A DNA stretch of 64,000 nucleotides from JAPOXR01 sp965219635 (GTDB lineage: Bacteria; Pseudomonadota; Alphaproteobacteria; Rhodobacterales; Rhodobacteraceae), in assembly GCA_965219635.1 (NCBI GenBank), contig OZ244783.1, positions 1,550,001 to 1,614,000 on the forward strand, in the 5' to 3' direction. A program made the translations under genes and the position numbers. Under the pieces are notes generated by a model. That model was not told where the DNA came from. It saw only the letters and a list, made by a program, of their open reading frames with translations, and searched no databases. This document shows, in pieces, positions 45,751-53,328 of this stretch. How positions within the stretch are numbered: the stretch's first letter is position 1; each line of letters opens with the position of its first letter.

Positions 45751-46596
45751 TCAGCCGGGAAGCCCCGGAAACTCGCTGCCGGATAGATGCACGTAATACT
45801 GCCAGGCAACACGGCCTGATCGCGCACCGCGCGTCTGCTGCCACTCGATGGCCCCTTTGGCCAGTTCAGCAGCATCGATCTTGATGTTGCCATGGGCGCA
45901 ATATCGGGAGACCATTTCAAGATACTCGCTCTGCGAGCACGGATGAAATCCAAGCCAGAGACCGAAACGGTCGGAAAGCGAAATCTTCTCGTCAGCGGCC
46001 TCGGACGGGCTGATTGCCGTAGAACGCTCGTTTTCGATCATGTCCCGCGGCATGAGGTGGCGCCGGTTCGATGTGGCATAAAACACGACATTTTCCGGTC
46101 GTCCCTCTACACCGCCATCCAGCACCGCCTTGAGCGACTTGTAGTGGTGATCATCATAGGAAAACGAAAGATCATCGCAGAAGAGGATGAACCTGCAGTC
46201 CATCGCCTTCAACATTCCGAGAAGCCCCGCCAGGGAACCAACATCCTCGCGCTGCAATTCGACAAGCTTCAGGCTCCTGAATTCGGCTGACAGGCAGCCA
46301 TGCACGGCCTTTACAAGAGATGACTTTCCCATGCCCCGCGCACCCCAGAGCAACGCGTTGTTCGCCATGCTGCCGCGGGCAAAATTCCGGGTGTTATCCA
46401 AGAGAGTGTCGCGCGCCCGGTCAATGCCAACCAACATCGAAATGTCGACCCGGTTGACTGAGTGCACCGGTTCAAGCCGTTCAGGCTCGGTCTTCCAGGT
46501 AAACACATCTGCAGACAGGACATCCGGCGGATCAACTGGCCGCGGCGACATCCTCTCCAGCGCAGCGGCAATCCTCTCCAATTCACTCATCTGCAT
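45751..46596 (-). CDS. DUF815 family AAA+ ATP-binding protein
   Basis: About 281 residues from the ATG at 46596; an ATG six bases downstream or a longer start to 46671 are possible, as no clear ribosome binding site decides. P-loop ALLWGARGMGKSSLVKA and Walker B FILFCDDLSFS are clear; LKAVLDGGVEGRPENVVFYATSNRRHLM is the DUF815 hallmark. The family is widely conserved beside tat, serS-surE-pcm and yajC genes in alphaproteobacteria but its job is unknown. Confidence 0.88.
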   Translation of the reverse strand: MQMSELERIAAALERMSPRPVDPPDVLSADVFTWKTEPERLEPVHSVNRVDISMLVGIDRARDTLLDNTRNFARGSMANNALLWGARGMGKSSLVKAVHGCLSAEFRSLKLVELQREDVGSLAGLLGMLKAMDCRFILFCDDLSFSYDDHHYKSLKAVLDGGVEGRPENVVFYATSNRRHLMPRDMIENERSTAISPSEAADEKISLSDRFGLWLGFHPCSQSEYLEMVSRYCAHGNIKIDAAELAKGAIEWQQTRGARSGRVAWQYYVHLSGSEFPGLPG

Positions 46597-46719
46597 CAGG
46601 AGGCGCCGTGATCTCCGTTCGCCATCGTCCGGCGATGACACAAACTCCGTACAACTGGCGGCGTCGTACAAGTAGCAGGCAGAAGCTGCAGAGCGTGCGC
46701 TTCAGGCAACAGCGGCTTG

Positions 46720-47580
46720 TCAGGGTGTGCCCTTCGCTTCTTCTTCATCGTCATCCTCGAAGCTCAACCCTTCTTCCTTGAGGCGCTTTTTCAGTCTTTT
46801 CTCAACCCGCCGGACCAGGAAGATCGAGATTTCATAAAGCCCATAGACAACTACGAACAGGATGACCTGTGTAATGACATCCGGCGGAGTGACAATTGCG
46901 GCCAACGTCAGAATGCCAACCACGGCGTACTTTCTGACCTGCCCCAGACCTTCTGATGTAACGAGGCCCGCCTTGCCCATCAGTGTAAGGAGAACAGGCA
47001 ATTGGAAACACAGGCCGAAGGCCAGAATGAACTTGATTGTCAGGGACAGGTATTCGGCAACAGAGCCCTGGAAAGTGATCCCGGCCTCAGCCGCAAAAGG
47101 ATCAGTAACTTCTCCCTCACCAGTCACCGAGAACTGCTGAAACCCGAGAAAGAAGTCGAACGCCAATGGAATGACGATATAGAAGGCGAACGCTGCCCCG
47201 AGAAGGAACATCAAGGGCGATGCGATCAGGAACGGTAGAAAGGCGTTCTTTTCGTTCTTGTAGAGCCCTGGTGCTACGAACCTCCACAGCTGATGGCTGA
47301 TGATCGGAAAGGCCAGCACCAAACCACCAAGCAGCGATATCTTGATGGCGACAAAGAAGCCCTCCTGCAGCTTGATGAGGATGAGGCCGCAATCCTGGTT
47401 GCGCATGTCCAGCGCGTCGCAAATCGGCTGGGTCAGAAAGTTGAAAATCGGATTCCAGACGATGAAGGCAATGATCATGCCTGCCCCGAATGCCAGAACT
47501 GACCTGATCAGCCGGGTACGAAGCTCGGCAAGGTGCTCAATGAGAGGGGCCTTCGAGTCGTCGATGTCGTCTGAACTCAT
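46720..47580 (-). CDS. tatC: Twin-arginine translocase subunit TatC
   Basis: 286 residues, six membrane helices. The receptor-site Glu lies in LIEHLAELRTRL at the N-terminus, and RRFVAPGLY-like (WRFVAPGLYKNEKNAFL) follows helix 2. The acidic C-terminal tail is unusually charged (EDDDEEEA). It recognises twin-arginine signals with TatB. The start overlaps the tatB stop. Confidence 0.96.
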   Translation of the reverse strand: MSSDDIDDSKAPLIEHLAELRTRLIRSVLAFGAGMIIAFIVWNPIFNFLTQPICDALDMRNQDCGLILIKLQEGFFVAIKISLLGGLVLAFPIISHQLWRFVAPGLYKNEKNAFLPFLIASPLMFLLGAAFAFYIVIPLAFDFFLGFQQFSVTGEGEVTDPFAAEAGITFQGSVAEYLSLTIKFILAFGLCFQLPVLLTLMGKAGLVTSEGLGQVRKYAVVGILTLAAIVTPPDVITQVILFVVVYGLYEISIFLVRRVEKRLKKRLKEEGLSFEDDDEEEAKGTP

Positions 47581-48113
47581 TCCGCTACTTCAGCAGCGCC
47601 GGCAGGTACCGGCGCGTCCCGTTTTCGATCCTCTACGGCCGCTTCGTCGCCGGACGGCTCTTCCGGGGTTGAAACTCCAGTTTCTGCAGGCACCGAGTTC
47701 GGGGCCGCCTTCGCATCAGACTGCGCAGGTTGACCGGTCGCTTCCTCACCATCCGAGGCCTTGGAGCCCGAACCCGTTTGCGCAGCAGGTGGTTCCGCTG
47801 ACTCCCGTCCTTCAGCTTCCAACGCATCCAGACCAGCCTTCCAGCCTCCCTTGAACCTGTTAGCCGAACTCTGGATTTTGTCGAGTCCAAGGCTTCTTGC
47901 CGAGGTGGCCGATTGGAGATCCTTTGCGACCCCCTTCACACCGGTTTCGTCTGCCGCCTGCTCCATGGTGCGCTGAAACTCTCGAGCCATTGACCGCATC
48001 TTGGCGGTAAACCTGCCCAGCGTGCGAAACATGCCTGGCAGGTCTTTTGGTCCCACTACAATGAGCGCGACGACACCGATCAGCAGGAGCTCGGTCCAGC
48101 CAATATCGAACAT
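47577..48113 (-). CDS. tatB: Twin-arginine translocase subunit TatB
   Basis: 178 residues. The N-terminal helix FDIGWTELLLIGVVALIVVGPKDLP is diagnostic of TatB, followed by the amphipathic helix and a long Glu/Pro/Ala-rich tail. It begins 17 bases after tatA ends and overlaps tatC by four bases. Confidence 0.95.
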   Translation of the reverse strand: MFDIGWTELLLIGVVALIVVGPKDLPGMFRTLGRFTAKMRSMAREFQRTMEQAADETGVKGVAKDLQSATSARSLGLDKIQSSANRFKGGWKAGLDALEAEGRESAEPPAAQTGSGSKASDGEEATGQPAQSDAKAAPNSVPAETGVSTPEEPSGDEAAVEDRKRDAPVPAGAAEVAE

Positions 48114-48130
48114 GGCGGACTATCCGGCAG

Positions 48131-48346
48131 TCAGGTGGTAGTCTTCTCGGACTCTGGAGTGATGTCCTTGGCCTCCTCGGCAGCAGCGGCTTCAAGTTCC
48201 TTCTTGCCCTCGCTGACACCCTTCTTGAAGGAGGATATCCCCTTTCCGACTTCACCCATTAGCGATGCGATCTTGCCGCGCCCGAATAGAACCAGCACGA
48301 CTACGACGATCAGAACCAGTCCTGGCAATCCAATATTGTTCAGCAT
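48131..48346 (-). CDS. tatA: Twin-arginine translocase subunit TatA
   Basis: 71 residues from the ATG at 48346, preceded by GGAGG at the ideal distance. One short membrane helix (LVLIVVVVLVLF), the FGRGKIASLMGEVGKGI hinge and amphipathic helix, and an acidic tail. Many copies line the translocation pore. It is the first full gene of tatABC; a shortened copy of its 5' end lies 385 bases upstream. Confidence 0.95.
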   Translation of the reverse strand: MLNNIGLPGLVLIVVVVLVLFGRGKIASLMGEVGKGISSFKKGVSEGKKELEAAAAEEAKDITPESEKTTT

Positions 48347-48369
48347 TCGATACCTCCGAAGATCCGGAA

Positions 48370-48388
48370 TTGCAGCAACATGCTGCAA
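48370..48388 (-). promoter_or_regulatory. Perfect inverted repeat in the tatA leader
   Basis: TTGCAGCA, a three-base spacer, then TGCTGCAA, its exact complement. It lies 24-42 bases upstream of the tatA start, just before the ribosome binding site. It could be an operator or a small RNA hairpin; no T run follows, so it is not a terminator. The duplicated copy upstream keeps only a degenerate form. Confidence 0.45.
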
Positions 48389-48641
48389 TCCGTCCCATTT
48401 GCTCCACTGACATAGTGTTTTGGCGGCGTCATTGGAAGAGTGCAGGAGTCAATGCCGTCCTACGCAGACGACGAAGTTGCGGCTTGATCATCGAAGACAC
48501 CAGCTGGGGCTACCATCTCAAAACTCAGCTCCATGATAGACCAGAAGCACGGCGATCGAGTGAAACTCAGTTACGTGACAAGCACGAGATCGTGTACTTC
48601 CCAGCACGACAGTATCCCATAACAGCTATGCGATAGCTCGG

Positions 48642-48731
48642 TCAGCGAAGTAGCCGCCGGATCACCAAGAATAGCACCAGCACGAATACGATCAATAAAA
48701 TCAATCCGGGCAATCCAACATTGTTCAGCAT
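48642..48731 (-). CDS. 29-residue TatA-like membrane peptide (duplicated 5' end of tatA)
   Basis: ATG to TGA, 29 residues: MLNNVGLPGLILLIVFVLVL then FLVIRRLLR. The first 21 residues align to TatA without gaps, with five conservative changes (for example Ile5 to Val, Val11 to Ile), then the chain diverges into a short basic end and stops, lacking the amphipathic helix. GGGAGA lies eight bases before the ATG, and about 60 bases upstream also match the tatA leader, so it is a direct duplication. It may be a relic or a functional single-helix peptide; expression is not known. Confidence 0.6.
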   Translation of the reverse strand: MLNNVGLPGLILLIVFVLVLFLVIRRLLR

Positions 48732-49000
48732 TCGATTTCTCCCACGATCCGGCAGTGCAGAGGGTGTTGCAGACCGTCCATTTGACTCAATAGATGTTGC
48801 AACCAAGGGCCCAAATGCACGAAGAGCAAACGAGCAGACCGTGGATACAGGGCTTCAATCATCCATACCGATCTCTGCCCAAACACAACAGAATTCTAGC
48901 GGCAAACCATAGGCCTTCGGGCCGCCGAGGACATTGTTGAATACAGTCGGCTATTCCGTCTGCACCACGGTCCTGCAAAACAATCTTCGGTGAACGGCAC
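48732..49000. other. Intergenic region upstream of the tat cluster
   Basis: About 270 bases. The first 60 or so are the duplicated tatA leader; the rest shows no gene or clear signal. Confidence 0.4.
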
Positions 49001-50152
49001 CTACAGCTTGGGGCTATCAGCTCCGACTACCATTTCATCTTGCAGTGATACGTTTCGACCTTCGTCAAGGTAAGGACTCGCGACGCGGCTCTGCACCACG
49101 CACGGGAACAGGAAGTATTTGTCGCGCCTTATGCTCAGCCAGAGCGGCATTCCCATCCTCGGCAGAAACACTGACGGGACAGTTGCCTTGAGTACCGAAT
49201 TGTCTGCCTCCATGCGAAACTCAACCAGGCTGGAATTGCCCATGTATCGCGCCTTGACCACAGTGCCTCGAACCGCGACCCCATCTGAGTCTGTCGGGAT
49301 CGGACCGTTCCCATTCCGGTCAAAGTCGATGCGCATATGCTGCGGACGAATCATGATCTCCACATCGGCGCCATCCACAAGACCGGGTGCCGGAAACTGG
49401 CCGAAAGGTGTTTCGACAGAACGCCCTCTTACAATGCCATGGACAATATTGATTTCGGAGAAGAACTCGGCCGTCTTGCGGTCGGCGGGGCTGTTATAGA
49501 TTTCGAAGGGGGTCCCAGCCTGTATGATCCTGCCGTCCCGCATCAGCGCTATCCTGTCGCCGGTCCGCATGGCCTCTGGCGGCTCATGAGTCACAAGAAC
49601 AATCGCCGCATCCTCATCCTTCAGCAGCGACAGCATCTCGTCGCGCACATCATCCCTCAGCCGGTTGTCCAGATTCGAGAAGGGTTCATCCATGAGCATG
49701 ATCTTTGGTCGCGGAGCGAGCGCCCTTGCCAATGCAACCCTCTGCTGCTCGCCACCGGACAATTCGTGCGGGTAGCGGTCCCGCGTGTCCCATAGCCTGA
49801 CCTTGCGTAGCAGTTCTTCTACCCGGGACCGGCGAACGCATCCCCTGCCCCGGATGCCATAGGCAACATTTTCAGACACAGTCAGATGCGGAAAAAGAGC
49901 GAATTCCTGGAATAACAATCCAACGGACCGGTTCTCAGGCGGCAGGTGGGCTCTACCATCGGAAACCGTCGCACCATCAATGCTGACTGACCCGGAGTCC
50001 TGCCGTTCAATGCCTGCCACAATTCTCAGGGTTGTGGATTTGCCGCATCCGGACGGCCCCAAAAGACACAGGACCTCTCCGGCCTTCGCCGAAAGCGAAA
50101 CTTCCGATACGACCGCAGAGGCGCCAAACCTCTTGGTCAGACTGTCAGTCAT
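49001..50152 (-). CDS. Orphan ABC transporter ATP-binding protein (FbpC/PotA type)
   Basis: About 383 residues from the ATG at 50152 (MTDSLTKRFG); an in-frame start 19 codons upstream is less likely. Walker A GPSGCGKST, signature LSGGEQQR, Walker B KIMLMDEPFSNLD, H-loop VLVTHEPPEAM, and a C-terminal TOBE-like region with MIRPQHMRID. The PPENRSVGLLFQEFALFPHLTV stretch is typical of iron(III) importer ATPases. No permease or binding protein gene is adjacent, so partners must be encoded elsewhere. Confidence 0.87.
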   Translation of the reverse strand: MTDSLTKRFGASAVVSEVSLSAKAGEVLCLLGPSGCGKSTTLRIVAGIERQDSGSVSIDGATVSDGRAHLPPENRSVGLLFQEFALFPHLTVSENVAYGIRGRGCVRRSRVEELLRKVRLWDTRDRYPHELSGGEQQRVALARALAPRPKIMLMDEPFSNLDNRLRDDVRDEMLSLLKDEDAAIVLVTHEPPEAMRTGDRIALMRDGRIIQAGTPFEIYNSPADRKTAEFFSEINIVHGIVRGRSVETPFGQFPAPGLVDGADVEIMIRPQHMRIDFDRNGNGPIPTDSDGVAVRGTVVKARYMGNSSLVEFRMEADNSVLKATVPSVFLPRMGMPLWLSIRRDKYFLFPCVVQSRVASPYLDEGRNVSLQDEMVVGADSPKL

Positions 50153-50355
50153 CAACCGGGGAACCGAGGAATTCACCTGCTCAAACCCGCTAAACCTAAA
50201 CCCGACCAAATTGATAGACTATTTCAGACAGGAATCAATAGCCGCCTGCATGAAGATTTGGCGAATGCCTGCTCCGGTCATGCCTGGCAAGAAATCCCGG
50301 CGATGGCCGTCGGCTGTTGACCGGCAATCCGGACCCGTTGACGCTCCCGGAGCGA

Positions 50356-51135
50356 TCAGACTGTCAGATTTACTGATCCACCGTCATGCAGAATGTTCTG
50401 TCCAACGATGTAGCCGGCATGCACCGAGCACAGGAACGCGCACACCGCACCAAATTCCCGAGCCGTTCCATATCGCTTGACCGGAATGCTCTTCTCCCGG
50501 CTTGCCCTCACCTCGCCAGGCGTCCGCCCTTCCAACTTGGCGGCATTCCCATCAAGAGCGGTTGCCCGATCGGTATCGTGAATCCCGGGAAGCAGATTGT
50601 TGATTGTGACTCCGTCACCAGCAACCTGCCTTGCCGTTCCTGCGACGAATCCCGTCAACCCGGCGCGGGCGCTGTTCGACAGGCCCAGCGCTCCGATTGG
50701 CGCTCGTACTGACATGGAGGTTATGTTGACTATCCTGCCCCATTTCCTGCTCATCATCGAAGGGAGCACCCGTTGCATCAGATCGACGGGGGCAAGCATG
50801 TTTGCGTCCAGCGCCGCAATGAAATCGTCGCGGTCCCAGTCGCTCCAGAGTCCAGGGGGCGGCCCGCCCGCATTGGTGACAAGTATATCCGGGTAGGGAA
50901 CTGACGACATCAGTTTGTCCCGGCCATCCTGCGTCGTCACGTCACCAGGGGCCGTTACCACCCTGACCGAATACCGTTCGCGGATCTGCTCCGCCGCCGC
51001 CTCAAGGGCTTCAATACCTCGTGCACCAAGGACTAGATTCACTCCGGATTCCGCCAGGGCTTCCGCGCAACCCCTTCCCAGACCCTTTGATGCGGCACTG
51101 ACCACCGCCCACTTCCCCGAAATCCCAAGATCCAT
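50356..51135 (-). CDS. SDR-fold oxidoreductase with atypical active site
   Basis: 259 residues, AGAGGA ribosome binding site. The nucleotide motif is SAASKGLGRGCA rather than TGxxxGxG, and the catalytic YxxxK is replaced: the aligned stretch reads LGLSNSARAGLTG. NAGGPPPG and the C-terminal GQNILHDGG are well conserved. A subgroup of beta-ketoacyl-ACP-reductase-like SDRs lacks the perfect tetrad in just this way. The reaction is unknown. Confidence 0.87.
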   Translation of the reverse strand: MDLGISGKWAVVSAASKGLGRGCAEALAESGVNLVLGARGIEALEAAAEQIRERYSVRVVTAPGDVTTQDGRDKLMSSVPYPDILVTNAGGPPPGLWSDWDRDDFIAALDANMLAPVDLMQRVLPSMMSRKWGRIVNITSMSVRAPIGALGLSNSARAGLTGFVAGTARQVAGDGVTINNLLPGIHDTDRATALDGNAAKLEGRTPGEVRASREKSIPVKRYGTAREFGAVCAFLCSVHAGYIVGQNILHDGGSVNLTV

Positions 51136-51884
51136 TTTGTATTCCTCTCGTTAACAGCTGCCTGCTGGCCGCTGGTCCCACTCCCATGACCCTATGCATC
51201 AAGCCCAAACACAAGAATCCGCAAGAACGGAATTGCCGGTTTCCAGTCCGATGGTTGTGACATCGCTTGATCTTCTCGCCATCCATCTACAGCATCATTG
51301 GCAATTGGGCGAAGCAAAGAACACGAATTGGAACAGTTTTTCTGAAGTGTTGTATTCTTCCCACTCGCGGACAGCCGGGAAGGCGTAAAGTGCCGGATAA
51401 ACCGGAACCCGCAGCACCCCATCCGCAAGTTCCTGTTGCGGAGAATAGCAAAGGGACAGTCCGGCAAATCCCGACAGAAAGACTCTCTCTGTGCCAAATC
51501 CGGCACCACAGTGATCCTTTGTCGAGAACACTCTGAAATTTGGACTCATGCCCGGACTTGCTGTTTCGGGAATTTCCGGGGCGTGACCGCTTCTACCCGC
51601 CAATTCCCGGGACTGCCGGTGCCGTCAATCACGCCACCCGAGTGGCTGAAGTCTTCATGCACCGGCCTTGAATGCGTAATGCCAGGCAATGCGCGTTCAG
51701 TTGTCCTGGATCAATTTGGTTGCGCAGCCGGTATGCAACAGTGCAACAGCACGCAACGAGGCAATAGGCTCAAACCATATTCCGAGGTGCACCAAACGGT
51801 GCACTCGTATATGCTTCGCAGCGCAGGATTCGGTCGATCGTTGCGTTTACGGCCGAACTGGCCTGCCTCGCAGGCAGTTGAGAG
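51136..51884. other. Long non-coding stretch upstream of the DEAD-box helicase gene
   Basis: 749 bases, the longest gap in the window. Open frames on both strands have no recognisable similarity. Near 51784-51806 there is an imperfect dyad built on GGTGCACC and GGTGCACT spaced by AAAC. The helicase promoter and leader must lie here. Confidence 0.45.
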
Positions 51885-53315
51885 ATGACTGACCAGACAG
51901 AATCCGAAGAACAACCCCAAACCGATTTCTCCAGCTTGGGCCTCGACCCTTCAGTTGTACAGGCCGTGGCTCGGGCAGGCTACAAGTCTCCCACCGAGAT
52001 TCAGTTGCATGCCATTCCTCCTGCGCTGGAAGGGAAGGATGTACTGGGGATCGCCCAAACAGGAACCGGCAAGACCGCTTCATTCGTCTTGCCAATGATC
52101 TCCATGCTCAATCGGGGACGGGCAAAGGCGCGGATGCCACGCTCGCTGGTCGTCGCACCAACTCGTGAACTGGCCAGCCAGGTAGCTGAGAACTTCGAGA
52201 CGTATGCATCCGCTTCCCGGCTAAAAATGAGCCTGCTCATCGGTGGTGTCTCATTCAATGAACAACTGGCAAAGATAGACCAGGGGGTCGATGTCCTGAT
52301 CGCAACACCCGGGCGCCTGCTGGACCATTTCGAGCGGGGACGGCTGCTTCTGTCCGGTGTCAGCATTCTGGTGATCGACGAGGCAGACCGCATGCTGGAC
52401 ATGGGGTTCATCCCTGACATCGAGCGGATATTCAGCTTGATACCGCCACCCCGGCAGACACTGTTCTTTTCTGCGACGATGCCGTCTGAAATCGAACGCC
52501 TCATCAACCAGAACCTGTCGAGCCCGGTTAGGGTCGAGGTAACCCGGCGGGCAACCGTATCCGCGGATATCGAACAGAAGTTCATTTTGATGCGGCCTTC
52601 GCACAGGCAGGCGGCGGCAAGGGAAAAACGCGCGTTGCTTCGCATGAAGCTTGCCGAATATGGCGACGATATCGCGAACGCCATTGTGTTCTGCAACCGC
52701 AAGTCGGATGTGGAAATCCTGCGCAAGTCCATGAACAAACACAAGATTGACTGTTCAATCCTGCATGGCGACTTGGACCAATCAATCCGGATGAACGTAC
52801 TTGATGGCTTCAGGAAAGGCGAAATCCGCTACCTCATTGCTTCGGATGTCGCAGCCAGAGGGCTGGATGTGTCGAATGTGAGCCATGTGATAAACTTTGA
52901 CGTGCCTGTACATGCTGAAGATTATGTACACCGCATAGGCCGGACTGGCCGGGCCGGCCGCAGTGGAATGGCGGTCACACTTTGCCTCCCGAGCGACGAA
53001 CGGCACATGGAAGCTATCGAGAAGCTGACAGGCGCCGGCATTGAACGGGAAGAGGTATCGGCTCCCGACACGAGCCCGCCCCGCTCGCGCAGATCGCGCA
53101 GGACCGCGAAATCCAGATCCCATCCACAGCCTGTTGCAAGCGGCGACGGTCACAAAGAGGCCAATGCAGCGAGGCCACCAAGGCAGCCCCGGCCGCACGC
53201 ACCAAAAAAGGGCTCACTGCCAGCAGAAAATGACGTGGTCGGACTGGGTGATCACATTCCTGAATTCATGATGAAGCAACTGTCGAGCCGATCGCCTGCA
53301 ATCACAGCGCCGTGA
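51885..53315 (+). CDS. DEAD-box ATP-dependent RNA helicase, RhlE-like
   Basis: 476 residues. Q motif near residue 20 (FSSLGLDPSVVQAV to PTEIQ), Walker A AQTGTGKTA, PTRELA, DEAD in VIDEADRMLDMGF, SATMP, and the C-terminal helicase motifs ASDVAARGLD and HRIGRTGRAG. A basic, Arg/Pro-rich, disordered tail of about 100 residues follows, typical of RhlE proteins. Unwinds RNA in ribosome assembly or mRNA decay. It ends 13 bases from the stop of the RNase J gene on the other strand. Confidence 0.93.
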   Translation: MTDQTESEEQPQTDFSSLGLDPSVVQAVARAGYKSPTEIQLHAIPPALEGKDVLGIAQTGTGKTASFVLPMISMLNRGRAKARMPRSLVVAPTRELASQVAENFETYASASRLKMSLLIGGVSFNEQLAKIDQGVDVLIATPGRLLDHFERGRLLLSGVSILVIDEADRMLDMGFIPDIERIFSLIPPPRQTLFFSATMPSEIERLINQNLSSPVRVEVTRRATVSADIEQKFILMRPSHRQAAAREKRALLRMKLAEYGDDIANAIVFCNRKSDVEILRKSMNKHKIDCSILHGDLDQSIRMNVLDGFRKGEIRYLIASDVAARGLDVSNVSHVINFDVPVHAEDYVHRIGRTGRAGRSGMAVTLCLPSDERHMEAIEKLTGAGIEREEVSAPDTSPPRSRRSRRTAKSRSHPQPVASGDGHKEANAARPPRQPRPHAPKKGSLPAENDVVGLGDHIPEFMMKQLSSRSPAITAP

Positions 53316-53328
53316 GGTATCTCCTGCT

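Noticed and set aside
51295..51888. Open frames on both strands in the gap before the helicase gene (102 and 150 codons)
   Set aside because: They overlap each other, match no family I know, and lack ribosome binding sites.
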